A stretch of 64,000 nucleotides of DNA from Acidomyces sp. 'richmondensis' (lineage: Eukaryota; Ascomycota; Dothideomycetes; Mycosphaerellales; Teratosphaeriaceae). The notes below the pieces were generated by a model. It was not told the origin of the DNA. It worked only from the letters and a program-made list of their open reading frames with translations, and ran no database searches. Shown here piece by piece: positions 11,102 through 21,133 of the stretch. The position numbers were made by a program, and so were the translations under genes. The stretch is taken from assembly GCA_003545705.1 (NCBI GenBank), contig QVLQ01000015.1, forward strand, positions 434,001-498,000. Direction: 5' to 3'. Numbering within the stretch: position 1 is the stretch's first letter; each line of letters starts with the position of its first letter.

Positions 11102-11521
11102 ATGGCAACGCCCTCAGCCTCAATGGAGTCAGTGAAAGCAACATGCCATTGTGGTGCTGTGACAATCCAGACCCCTAGCAGACCTCGCGAAATCAATGAG
11201 TGCCAGTGTACCATCTGTCGTCGTTATGGGGCCGCTTGGGCATACTACGATCCGAATGAGATTAGGATTTCCGTCGCAAGCGGCTCACCAACCAAGAAAT
11301 ATGTTTGGGGCGACCGCGAAATTGAATTCCATTTTTGCTCGGTTTGCGGGTGTGTGACTCACTGGAAGTCAGTACAAGAAAGCCGCGAAATGGGCGTTAA
11401 TACACGGATGATGGATCCTGATGAAGTCCGGACAGTGAGTCGCAGGATTAGCTACGAGGTTTTATCGACTCCTTTGAAGTCAAAAGAGACAGCACATGTC
11501 GAAGATAAAGCTAAATATTGA
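11102..11521 (+). CDS. GFA/CENP-V domain zinc protein
   Basis: A single-exon frame of 139 aa from ATG at 11102. It carries the cysteine pattern of the glutathione-dependent formaldehyde-activating (GFA) fold: ATCHCGAV, then CQCTICRRYGA, then FHFCSVCGCVTHW. These cysteines bind two zinc ions in the bacterial Gfa enzyme. Fungal genomes hold many small paralogues with unproved function, possibly glutathione-adduct handling. The length is normal for the family. It stands between a dead transposon and gene-poor DNA, so context gives no hint. The exact substrate is not known. Confidence 0.88.
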   Translation: MATPSASMESVKATCHCGAVTIQTPSRPREINECQCTICRRYGAAWAYYDPNEIRISVASGSPTKKYVWGDREIEFHFCSVCGCVTHWKSVQESREMGVNTRMMDPDEVRTVSRRISYEVLSTPLKSKETAHVEDKAKY

Positions 11522-13200
11522 TGGATTTACGTCACCACGTATCAAAGAGAGGCAATGGACATTGCTAAGTGCGGTTCAAGCTCCACGGCATTGTAACATG
11601 CAGCGAAAAGGCCAATTGACGACTGATAAGATGGAGGTGCGACACATGCCAGGGTGCGTTTGCCCGGGCGGCTGAGCGTTGAATTTTGTCAAGATTTGGG
11701 CACAGCGCGCATGAAAGTGTCGAAACGGAATAACAAATGGCCTGCAGCGTTCACAAACAGCATTGACGATTACAGACTACGCATAATCAACCGAGTCCCC
11801 TTGAATAAAGCCTTATTTTGACCATCCTCTTCTTTTCTCGAATAACCAGGAATAATTTCTTTCCAATCTGTGAGGCAAGAATGGCTGTCTAGGGGTGGCG
11901 CTGCTCCCACGGCCACGCTCTCGTTTTAGCTCAACAATCCTGTACCATGAGCTCGGAGCCTTTTGGCTTTCCCGATGATGTGTATAGCTGAGGTGGAGGA
12001 TTATCATTGAGACCCATCCGCATTGATTCTGCTTGGCTTGCGCCCATTGGAGGTGGAATGAGCTATTATCAATCGAATCAAATGTTCGCTACTGCTTGCT
12101 TAAGATATATTTAACATGGGAGCCAGTATTAAGAAGACTCGCCCCATGCAGGCTGTGCTTTAGACACTGACAGTGTACACAAATGTGTTCTGCAAGACGC
12201 AACGTGTTTGAAAGCTCGCCACGCCGAGCTGCTCCCACCACCGTCGACATCCACACGGGTCTAGATGATGGATGGCATCCAAGTGCAGCTAATATGATGA
12301 CTCATATCGCTCCTCCACAATATAGGCTCGCTAGTGGACGCACATCTGTAGAATCTTGTAACACTAAATACGAAGCCAGCAGAAAGGATATGCCAGAAGG
12401 AAGGTTGACGGTGCTGTAGAAAGTCACCAAGCTCAACGGTGTGGAAAGTAACAGTACAAAGTGGAGTTGCTTTCAGTGATTAGAGTCTGCATCATCAATA
12501 TACCATGCCACTGCCTCCGTCTTCAGCAAAAGGCAGAGAAGTGCAGCTGGCAATTTCGGTATCGGACAGGAAGCCCAACTATTACTCTCGTGCGGCGCAC
12601 CAGCTGCGGGTTTATAACACTGTAAAATTGATAATTTAACAATAATATATCTATTATTGTTCAAATCAAAAGCGTGTTTATTCGAATACCTGTCCTTTGA
12701 GCCTCGCAGAGCCTTTTATTATATCATCATCGTTGGCAGTTGCCACAGGTCATTAGCCTCTTTGGTGGCCAAAGGTTAGCTGTGATTGGTCAATTCGGCA
12801 GCAATTGCGTACTATATAATCCTCACTCACTCCATAGAGATGATCAAACACGGTCCAGAGCGGGCAACCGCCGCCCTTTGTGTTCAATCATCTCGTTTGA
12901 GGTAATAATAAGCAAATTAATCATTCATGTTGCTATATAGTGTGTCCAGTACCGGCAGGGTTTCGTTTGCCGGGGACAAGAACATGGAAGTTGGTTGAAA
13001 GGGGGGCGGAGACTACAAGATGACGCTTGGGCAATGTCTCATGCCCTTTAATTGACCATTTACCGTACATGAGATATCTTAACATTTCTTCTTAGGCTCC
13101 TACGGTGAGAGGATTTAGCGACCCACTTTGGGTATCAGTAATTGTCCTAGTCCTCTCTCGTGTTTAAAATGACCTCTACAACTCAAAATATGCGTTTCAT
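11522..13200. other. Intergenic region, no gene recognised
   Basis: About 1.7 kb with only short frames on both strands and no recognisable domain; A+T-rich patches lie near 12600-12670 and 12900. Confidence 0.55.
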
Positions 13201-13204
13201 CATC

Positions 13205-13741
13205 ATCAACCAAATATTCCCACTCTGTTTTCGGCCCCACCAACTTCTACTGGGGGTTTTCCGTCATTATCACTACCACCATTAATGAAGACGTCTCAAA
13301 ATATTACGCCGATCTACGCTTTCTGGCTGATCAACCGGAGCATCCTGAATTTGGAATTCAAGTCTCAAGGCACCATCAATTTGCAACGGATAAAGCAATG
13401 CGTCCTCAACCTTCCTTCTAACGATTTGGTTCCTACCGTCAATTCTATGGCGATATTCACAGGAACTGCCTATGTTCCTGCTTGTAAAATCAAGTTGGGC
13501 TATCGCCACGATGCCGACAAATTCGAGACAGTGGGTTTGTCGCTACAGGCCTTGGACCTTGTCTAACCGCCTCGCATTCACGAAACACCCAGTAAAAATG
13601 GAGGCCGAATTAGTGGAAGTCACAGAGATCATTGAATTTGTCACTGGGAAGGCTGAAGGGTTTGTTCTCGCAGTGGAAGCAGATGTGTTTAGAACACATG
13701 TGGAAGATGGTCTACGCCTTTCAGACCCTGAGGTTAGATGA
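13205..13741 (+). pseudogene. Possible broken gene of unknown family
   Basis: Coding-like peptides follow one another in different frames: NEDVSKYYADLRFLADQPEH near 13280-13340, then TAYVPACKIKLGYRHDADKF in frame 1 up to a TAA at 13566, then KMEAELVEVTEIIEF and VEADVFRTHVEDGL in frame 2 up to 13741. The frame changes do not coincide with good splice sites, so this looks like a frameshifted relic rather than a spliced gene. I do not recognise the family. It could also be chance open frames. Confidence 0.3.
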
Positions 13742-14289
13742 ATGGCATAATTGGAAGCCCATGATCATGGTGTTATAGTATTTGCACAGCTTTTCAAGCG
13801 GCTCTCGTCTGAAAACAACTCTAGCCCACATTGAAGAGCTTTGCAGGGTGGAGGTTGCATAGAAACTTTGCAATTCATATGCCGCTATAGGTAGACAATA
13901 AATTATTTTAAAATCATGATCCTGCGTGTTTGCACGTTTGGTAAAATTCCTTCTTTAATTGAATACTCTTGCTGGCCTCAACAGATTGGATGAGTTCATG
14001 CAGGAAGCTCTAACGCATGACCAGGGACTTTCGAATCGATTTGATTTAGCGCTGAGTTCAACAGTACTGGACCCACATATGTTCACTCAGGTATATAAAT
14101 CAGGCACCATCCCACTATATTAGGAACTTGATCTTGGGATTGATTTTGCACTTTGAATTTGACATCCCCACAGACACGCAGATGCCCACATAGCATCGAA
14201 AGATTTGTGCAATTATACCCCATGAACTGGTCTTGTGGCTCCCCACCTCCGTTTTGATCCAATATATGGCGACTCACTAGATATTTATC
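13742..14289. other. Intergenic, promoter side of the Ada-like gene
   Basis: About 550 bp of A+T-rich sequence without recognisable genes; the promoter of the Ada-like gene should lie in its right part. Confidence 0.5.
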
Positions 14290-15114
14290 ATGTCCATATC
14301 CACATCGGGTTCTAATTCTGCACTTCGTGACGAGAACGTCCGCTGGGCTCTAGTGCGAGCTCGTGATCCATCAGCGGACGGTAATTTTGTCTATGCAGTC
14401 AAGACAACGAGGATCTACTGCCGGCCTGCTTGCTCCTCTCGACTTGCCCGCAGAGCCCATGTGATGTTCTTCAACAAAGCCACCGAGGCGGAAGACGCGG
14501 GTTATCGCCCCTGTAAACGATGTCGCCCAGAGCTGGTTTCTTATAACCCAGATGAGGATATGATCGAGTTGGTCCGACAAGCAATTGAACGAACACCACC
14601 GAGCGGTCCGCTCCCATCATTGGAAACGCTAGCCCGAGTTGCGGGTCTTACCCAAAACCACTTTCACAGAAAGTTTAGGAGAGCTACAGGCCTTACGCCA
14701 CGAGCATATGCGATGGCATATTTGCAGAGCAAGCAATCTCTGTCCAAGAAAGGCAACAGTATAATTGAATGCAGTGCAACAATCTCTCCCTTCACTGTTA
14801 GCGATGATGGTGAGGGGACAAAAAGTAACGACATATTCTGGAGTTTGGCAAAGACTAATTTTGGGTATCTCTCTATTGCATTTCTCGAGGGAAAGATATG
14901 TCACCTGGAGCTAGCGCCAACAGCTGGAGAGGCCGATCAAGCTCTTCGGTATTCTTTTGACGAACCTCATTACCGCATCAGAACTCTCGAGGATGCTTCA
15001 TGCGCCGGGATTCACACACTGCAGCAGCACGTCGAGCAAATCACCGAAGCGCTCGAGCGACCGTCGGGCAAAATGCTGGACCTGCCATTTTCTGCCGCTT
15101 ACATCACCAAATAG
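14290..15114 (+). CDS. Ada-like methyl-phosphotriester repair protein lacking the C-terminal alkyltransferase domain
   Basis: A single exon of 274 aa. The N-terminal Ada zinc domain is complete: Cys44 and Cys48 (IYCRPACSSR) and Cys75 and Cys78 (YRPCKRCRPE). Cys44 corresponds to the methyl-accepting Cys38 of E. coli Ada. An AraC-type helix-turn-helix follows at about 117-156 (SLETLARVAGLTQNHFHRKF). Then comes the ribonuclease-like N-terminal half of the O6-methylguanine methyltransferase module (TNFGYLSIAFLEGK and onward). The protein ends at LDLPFSAAYITK, exactly where bacterial Ada would continue into its alkyltransferase domain with the PCHR active site, so about 80 residues are missing. 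The stop lies 19 bp from the stop of the convergent ribokinase gene, leaving no room for the missing part. The zinc-domain repair or sensor activity may remain; O6-alkylguanine repair cannot. Confidence 0.85.
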   Translation: MSISTSGSNSALRDENVRWALVRARDPSADGNFVYAVKTTRIYCRPACSSRLARRAHVMFFNKATEAEDAGYRPCKRCRPELVSYNPDEDMIELVRQAIERTPPSGPLPSLETLARVAGLTQNHFHRKFRRATGLTPRAYAMAYLQSKQSLSKKGNSIIECSATISPFTVSDDGEGTKSNDIFWSLAKTNFGYLSIAFLEGKICHLELAPTAGEADQALRYSFDEPHYRIRTLEDASCAGIHTLQQHVEQITEALERPSGKMLDLPFSAAYITK

Positions 15115-15133
15115 GCACCTTCGAACGCAAATT

Positions 15134-16157
15134 TCATAATTGTAGCACATCTTTGAGCGACGGAATGGCTGCCATGGCTCCTTCCTTCTCCACTGTCTTT
15201 GATGCCGCAAGTGTTGCGAAATCCAGAGCCTTTAAATGATCAAAGGCGCCTTCCGGGCTTCCTGCTTTCACTACTGCATAAGCACCAACAAAGGTGTCGC
15301 CAGCTGCGGTCGTATCAACTACCGTGACTTTCCTGGCTGGGATGCGACCAGATCTTCCAGCAGCGGTCACATATACCAGGCCTTCGCTCCCGAGTGTTAT
15401 CACAACGGCGTCTTTGACGCCTTTGGCGAGCAAGAAACGAGCCTGCTCCTCGGGCGACTGCCGTTCTTGGACATGCCCGCAGAGAATAGCAGCCTCGCTT
15501 TCGTTCAGAATCAATGTATCTATGCAAGGGTACACCATGTCTTGGAGTGCAACGGCTGGCGCAGGGTTGAAGATGACATATATGCTACTTTTGCTTGCAT
15601 GATCAAGATTGTGGAGGACCTGTAGTTCTTAGTACATCATACACTTAAATACGAACAATGTTGATTTCATTTAACAATTAGAGACTTACCACGGGCAGCG
15701 GGATCTCGAGTTGTAGAACCACAACGTCGACCTCAGGTGGTACCATGTCCCACTCACTACTGACTTCCTTCGAGAAGGCGTGATTGGCGCCAGGGAATAG
15801 CATTATGCGGTTCTCACCTGTGCTCTCCTCCACAATTATGTTCGCAATACCCGTCTTCATACCGCCCACCTGGCGGACGGAGCGCGTGTCGATGCCTTCC
15901 AGTTTCAGACTCGCACAGTAGTCGGGGCCGAAGGAGTCGTCTCCCACATTGCCGACCATCTGCACTTCCACTTCCTCCGAAGCAAGGCGAGCGCATGCGA
16001 CAGCCTGATTCGCGCCTTTACCGCCGAAGCCCATGTCGAACGAGGTTGCCGTCAGTGTCTCTCCGGCGGCGGGCAACCGCGTGGTGCGCGTTATGAAGTC
16101 GACATTCAACGAACCTATGATGGCGACCTTACGCTTTGCCATACTAGAAGCCACCAT
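15134..16157 (-). CDS. RBK1: Ribokinase (PfkB family)
   Basis: Two exons: 16157-15690 and 15619-15134. The 70-bp intron 15620-15689 has a GTAAGT donor, a GTACTAAG branch and a CTACAG acceptor, in phase 0; 317 aa, or 312 if translation starts at the second ATG (16142, MAKRKVAIIGS). PfkB signatures are present: GFGGKGANQAVA near the N-terminus and DTTAAGDTFVGAY near the C-terminus, with the catalytic Asp in the latter. NESEAAILCG also fits ribokinase rather than fructokinase. The enzyme phosphorylates ribose to ribose-5-phosphate for the pentose-phosphate pathway. It is convergent with the truncated Ada-like gene, with 19 bp between the stops. Confidence 0.9.
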
Positions 16158-16736
16158 CAATCGACAGTGCCTTTTGGAAAATTTTGGCCGATGCCTTTGA
16201 AGGTGCAGCGAGTGGGAAAGAATTCACATCAAATTCCGAGGGGCCAGACGTCGGGCATTCCCGCCACAGCGCGAAGTGGAGTGCCCACGGATATACATAT
16301 ACATGTCCACATACATACAGATGATTGAAACAGGACCCTAGATCTGAGAATGGTAAATAAGAATAATACTTACCTGTGATATCAAAATTGCTGTGGTAGT
16401 TTGAAAGAGAATATATCGTTGAAGTGTGACTACGTCGCAGTGAGCCGGGTATCGGCAAATGAAGGGCATGCTGTACCTCAGCCGTTTCAGTCGACCATCC
16501 GACAGACTTCACGCTTTGATCCACACTGTGTCCCTTATTTTCCTTTGTAGACTCATTCATCCTTGTATGCTAGTTGATCCATGTCTACTTCGTGATCTCC
16601 TTGTGTCTATTTTGTTAGCCACATGCTGCGACTCTCCCTACCATTTTCCAGATGATCTACTTCCTCAAAAATATGTTTTATCCATCGCTTGCTCACTACG
16701 CTTTCAATAGGATGCCTTCCTGCTACACTGGCAATG
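16158..16736. other. Intergenic between ribokinase start and the next gene's stop
   Basis: About 580 bp. It should hold the ribokinase promoter and the 3' UTR of the following minus-strand gene. No other coding signal is seen. Confidence 0.5.
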
Positions 16737-18080
16737 CTAGTTTTCGTCCTTGTCCCAAGGCATCTTGAGTTGCTTCATTATGCTGCCAGCCAAGGTCGCG
16801 GGAACGCTCCTGACGCCCTCCGAAATGATGCTTCCACTTGCCTGCATTGCCTTGAATTCCTCATAAGTTACTTCTTTGCCATCGCCAGTCTTGACTCTGG
16901 CTTGTGGAGCAATGGCGTGCTCTGATGGAGTGACACTTAGCGGGTGTGGTGAGACCCAGCCACGACCAGCGAAAATGGTTGGCCTGTTGTTCTTGGGGAT
17001 GCCGCCGCTATCTGGTCTTGAGGTGCTTTTGCTGCTATTACTGCAACTGCGGCACCAGCCGCCATTACAATCGTGCTTGGAGAATCTGTTAGTATTTGTT
17101 AAAGACCCACTCGAGGAGTTGGCATCAATCTTCAGGATGGCATCGCACAAGTTCTTAGTCGACATGCTGTGTTGACTATTCTTGTTCGACTGGCGCAAAG
17201 TGGACGATGGAATGGAGGCGACACGGCGAGAGTTATTCTTTTCGAAGCTGTTTGAACTGCTCGAGGTGAACGCCTCCGATTCGCAGTTGACATCTCTAAC
17301 GGTGGCGAAGCATCGTCCTCTTCTACTCGGCCGTGAATAGCCGCCATCGAGATTTTTATCCAAATCTTCGTCCTTCACCGTGGCACGCATGAAGTCGGCA
17401 GGGTGCAGCGCACTAGCGAGCATTATGCGGGCAGCAGCCATTGCGTCCTTACGGCGCTGACTTGCCTCTCGCTTCACTGGTGCCAACTGCATCTTGCCGC
17501 CTTTGTCCGGTATGGGGGCGTCCGGACGTGAATACGACTGCATGCGCCTATCTGCCCTTAACGGTGGCGAGGGAGTTCTGCCTTTGGCGTGAGCACGCTG
17601 ATCGGCAACCAAGTTTTCGTGGGGGAGATAGAAGCCCCGCCTCTTGGATTGCACTGGGAATTTGATTTTACCGGTAAGCTTGGATGATGCCTTTCTGCTG
17701 CCCCTGTCGGAGTCAGTGAGGTCATCATGAAAACCATCAGCCTTTCCCGTGCAAATTCTTTCCTCTCTATCTCTTTTTGTTGCTTTATTTAGACGTGACA
17801 AGAGGTTTGATGAGCGAACACAGCTCTCTGAGCCATCCAAAAGGAATCTTTGGAATTCATCTTCATCTGTGCCCAAAATGGTACTGAGATTATTCCGCAC
17901 GGTCGGGCAACGATCGTCGATGCCCGATCCGATGGATGAGCTAACATTCCAATGTCCGGACTGCCGGCCGCAGTATCGCGGTAGTTCTGACGGACTGGGC
18001 TGCCAGCGCCCGCAACCTCCGGGAAAAATTGTGGTTTCAAATGAGTCGTCGATAGCCGAACCAAGGTCAGAAAGATCCAT
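16737..18080 (-). CDS. Unrecognised basic, disordered protein
   Basis: A single-exon frame of 447 aa from the ATG at 18080 (MDLSDLGSAIDDSFETTIFP). The frame stays open further upstream to 18254, but that part is encoded by a GAT repeat read as poly-His and is probably 5' leader. The protein is rich in Ser, Arg and Lys, with no transmembrane segment and no recognised domain. Possibly conserved segments are the acidic N-terminus, a central helix (RRKDAMAAARIMLASALHP) and the C-terminal tail (EVTYEEFKAMQASGSI and PATLAGSIMKQLKMPW). The tail motif suggests a conserved binding peptide, but I do not know the family. Length and lack of stops support a real gene. Confidence 0.65.
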   Translation of the reverse strand: MDLSDLGSAIDDSFETTIFPGGCGRWQPSPSELPRYCGRQSGHWNVSSSIGSGIDDRCPTVRNNLSTILGTDEDEFQRFLLDGSESCVRSSNLLSRLNKATKRDREERICTGKADGFHDDLTDSDRGSRKASSKLTGKIKFPVQSKRRGFYLPHENLVADQRAHAKGRTPSPPLRADRRMQSYSRPDAPIPDKGGKMQLAPVKREASQRRKDAMAAARIMLASALHPADFMRATVKDEDLDKNLDGGYSRPSRRGRCFATVRDVNCESEAFTSSSSNSFEKNNSRRVASIPSSTLRQSNKNSQHSMSTKNLCDAILKIDANSSSGSLTNTNRFSKHDCNGGWCRSCSNSSKSTSRPDSGGIPKNNRPTIFAGRGWVSPHPLSVTPSEHAIAPQARVKTGDGKEVTYEEFKAMQASGSIISEGVRSVPATLAGSIMKQLKMPWDKDEN

Positions 18081-18124
18081 GCTAGACTCCGCGTGATGGT
18101 TGATGAATGAAAGTGGATTATGGA

Positions 18125-18158
<34 letters not shown>

Positions 18159-18602
18159 GCAGTAGCGGTGGTGTAATGTGAGGACACTGACTGGCAAGGG
18201 ATAAGGTTGAAGTGCTTGCGGGTTTGTGACATGACGGTGACAGCAGAATGTCACGTGCGACGTTCAAAGTCACATGTCAAATTCCCTTCTCAGCGGGGAC
18301 AGCCTTACCGTCGACATTGTCCGTATGTTTGAAGATGTTTGGGCTTGTCAGAGCAATATCAAGGCCTCGAGGCGGATAAATTAGCTCATTGCATCGAGTA
18401 AAGGCCGCTTCTAGCTACATAATTATGTATGAGGACCATCGAGAGCCAGTACTGCCAATGGCAGGACCGATTACATAAGGAAAAGGAGTAACAAGAATAT
18501 ATTTCAATTTGAGATGTCAACTTCAACAAACATTAAAAGTCTTACTCACCAAAAGCGCCTTCATGTCATGCGTTTGAGCATGGCTTGTAGATTTTACCTA
18601 TT
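18081..18602. other. Intergenic with GAT repeat; promoter of the basic protein
   Basis: About 520 bp separating two minus-strand genes. It includes the 5' leader and promoter of the left gene and the 3' UTR of the dephospho-CoA kinase gene. Confidence 0.5.
18124..18158. repeat. (GAT)11 microsatellite
   Basis: Eleven perfect GAT units, 45-80 bp upstream of the chosen ATG of the basic protein. Read on the minus strand they give a poly-His run in frame with that protein, so a start further upstream would add a His tract of variable length. Confidence 0.9.
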
Positions 18603-19424
18603 TCATAACTTAGCCTTCCGCATCTGCATCTCTTTCTCCCATTGCCGCTTGATCCACCACCCGCGTGCGTAGCTCCATGTTGCACTGAGTGCTGCCAAGG
18701 GAGGGCAGAACAACAATAAATACGCCCACCATTGCGGGCTGCTTTGTTTTACCGCCGCTATGACCCGATCCAGCTCGCTCTTCAACTCATCCTTGTCCCC
18801 GTCATTCCACACCACCACCCCATATGTTCCCCCTCGTCTTAAGCACCGTTCTGCCTTGTCCCTCACATCCCACTGCGCAGCCACCCGATCTCTAGCATCT
18901 TGTTCGGTCAGATAAGAGTCTCGTGCCAGCAGTCTCTGCATCTGAATTTTCGGATCGCGTACGGCAACGACGAGGATCGTGCCGCACATCGGCTCCCACC
19001 CGCTTTCAAACAATAAGGGAATATCTAGCACCACGGCCCAAAAGCCCTTTAGATATGCCAAGACCATCTGCCTGTACATCTCCTTCCTCACCGCCGGATG
19101 CACAATCTTGTTCAACGCCGTTCGGTCTTTCTCCTTCCCTTCGCCAAACACTCTCCTTCCAAGCGCAGGCCGGTTGAGCGGTCTGCCTTTGCCATTATGC
19201 CCAAGCTGCCCACCATTCTCTGGCGTTGGCTCAACCAGTAGGTCGGGAGTTGATGGCCCAAAATACGCGACGATTTGCTTGTAGCCTGGAGTGCCCGGTT
19301 CGACCACTTGCCGCGCAATTTTATCGGCATCAATGACCGGAAGATTGTATGGGGGCGACGCAAGGATGTGCGAGACGGTTGACTTGCCCGTGGCAATACT
19401 GCCGGTGAGGCCTAGGAGGAGCAT
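18603..19424 (-). CDS. CAB5: Dephospho-CoA kinase with C-terminal membrane segment
   Basis: A single exon of 273 aa from ATG at 19424. The P-loop GLTGSIATGKST lies at residues 5-16, followed by VIDADKIARQVV and the CoaE-type VVLDIPLLFESGW, then a lid-like region with RDSYLTEQDARDRV. It catalyses the last step of coenzyme A synthesis, phosphorylation of dephospho-CoA. A hydrophobic stretch near residues 230-253 (WWAYLLLFCPPLAALSATW) followed by basic residues looks like a tail anchor, consistent with membrane-associated fungal Cab5. A low-complexity insert after PSTPDLLVEPTPENGG is typical of fungal forms. Confidence 0.93.
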   Translation of the reverse strand: MLLLGLTGSIATGKSTVSHILASPPYNLPVIDADKIARQVVEPGTPGYKQIVAYFGPSTPDLLVEPTPENGGQLGHNGKGRPLNRPALGRRVFGEGKEKDRTALNKIVHPAVRKEMYRQMVLAYLKGFWAVVLDIPLLFESGWEPMCGTILVVAVRDPKIQMQRLLARDSYLTEQDARDRVAAQWDVRDKAERCLRRGGTYGVVVWNDGDKDELKSELDRVIAAVKQSSPQWWAYLLLFCPPLAALSATWSYARGWWIKRQWEKEMQMRKAKL

Positions 19425-21133
19425 GTTGCCAATATTTTGTCAATTACTTTCGTTCGACTACACGGCCTACGGAGCGAAGTAGAGGCCATCTCGGAAACGA
19501 ACCCCGGCCTCAAAGAGGTCTTGGCAAGCCTGGCTCTGTTCAAGGCAGACTTGGGCTCGACATGCACTTCTATTAATTCAAAACCGCATATTGGTTCAAA
19601 AGGAGCCCAACAAAAATTTCGCTCAGCAAGTCATGAAAGCTAATTTCAATTAATCGCTTAAAGGTTGAATTATACTGGTGCACGGGTTATATCTCCTGTT
19701 CGGGCGATTTCCTGTTCCAGATTGGCTTCATGTGCTTTGGCCAAATGCTATATCTTCGTCGAATACGCTCCTACGTCCCTCTGCCCGTTTTGACGCAGAT
19801 CTCAGGGAAGTTTGCCTCCTTAACTTACTTTGATCCTCCCAATACGTCTGGAAGGGCTGATATACGGGAACACAAACAAAAGTTTCGTTAAGAATAATTT
19901 CAAGACTTGCAAAACTGATCCTTACAGAGTTGTTTACATCTTTGATTTCCACACCAATTATAACTGTGACGAAGGAAACATGATGTAAAGAACACAATCT
20001 AGGCGATGAGCGCCCTGTGGCAGATCTGTTAATTCGGATCCGGTTGTCATGCTTGTTCAGCAAATTCGTCAGCAGCTGAAAAGTCTTCAAGAGGAAAGGA
20101 ATGCTCTGGAGAGCCTGAGCAATCATATATTTATGAATCTCAGCTGGGGGAAGGCAAGACTAAAGTGACCGTTTCCGAAGTTAATGTTTGGGACTCGCTT
20201 AAATGACTCTACAATTGCGGTCGATACCTATGCCAATGCCCTTCGAACACCCGCCTTTGGCTCCGCTAAATAGTGCCGATGGTTGTGAAGCCGATCGTTG
20301 ATACTAGTTATAGGACGATGGATCTCCATCAAGTTGATCCTTTGTATCTGATGGTAAAGCTACGATTTACGAGTCTGTTTAGGGAGATACCAGGTTGAGA
20401 AATATTTATGTCGGGTGTCGGGGGTGTCTTGTTACGAGAGAAACTTAGATACCATTTGTGTCGGATTAGACGGCTTTACAAGGAAGCGGAGAATATTTTG
20501 GACATCATACGGAAGGAATGGCCATGCTGATATTATTACGCATGTATGGGAAGCGTAGATTTGTCTTCGACTCCTGTTGCATTGCATTAGACGAGCAGGC
20601 GGAGCAAAGGAATTAATCGGCTGGGAAGTCAAACGGAGTTATATCCATACCATAACAACAGTGCAAAAATGAAAAAACCCTCAGGGGCAGGCATACATAG
20701 GATAGGATGGACTTTATAGTAAGGAGGGGACGGAAGCGGTGGCGCAGTCCATGGTGAATGGGCGCATATCCATAATGCACCTCCTTAGCATCGAAATAGA
20801 CATGCACTCTATGGATTTGAATTGATTTGAACTCACGAAGTCATCCGAGACAGCCAAGAGTAGCAGATTAAAAATGTATTTGCGACTTGATACAATTTCT
20901 AAGCACCTAGAGGGTGGACGGATAATTAAGTACGAACAACTTATTTTATCTCAGCATATTGCATTATCGTACATACTACAATCCCGCCCTTACGGGGAAA
21001 GCCACCTCAAGCACTTGCGCCATACAATGCATCCCCTCGCATTTCCTATCAAGAACTCCGACGCCATGCTAAATCGACATCGTACTCGATCTGCCAACTG
21101 CATACCGAAAACCTTTTCACATCGCATTTGTCG
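19425..21133. other. Intergenic region, no gene recognised
   Basis: About 1.7 kb. The longest frame (19728-20126, minus, 132 codons) matches nothing known to me and was not accepted. A+T-rich from 20600 to 20960. Confidence 0.55.

Noticed and set aside
18081..18254. Poly-His N-terminal extension of the basic protein
   Set aside because: It is encoded by a microsatellite and precedes a better ATG; treated as 5' leader.
19728..20126. 132-codon minus-strand frame
   Set aside because: No recognisable domain and no supporting context; probably chance.
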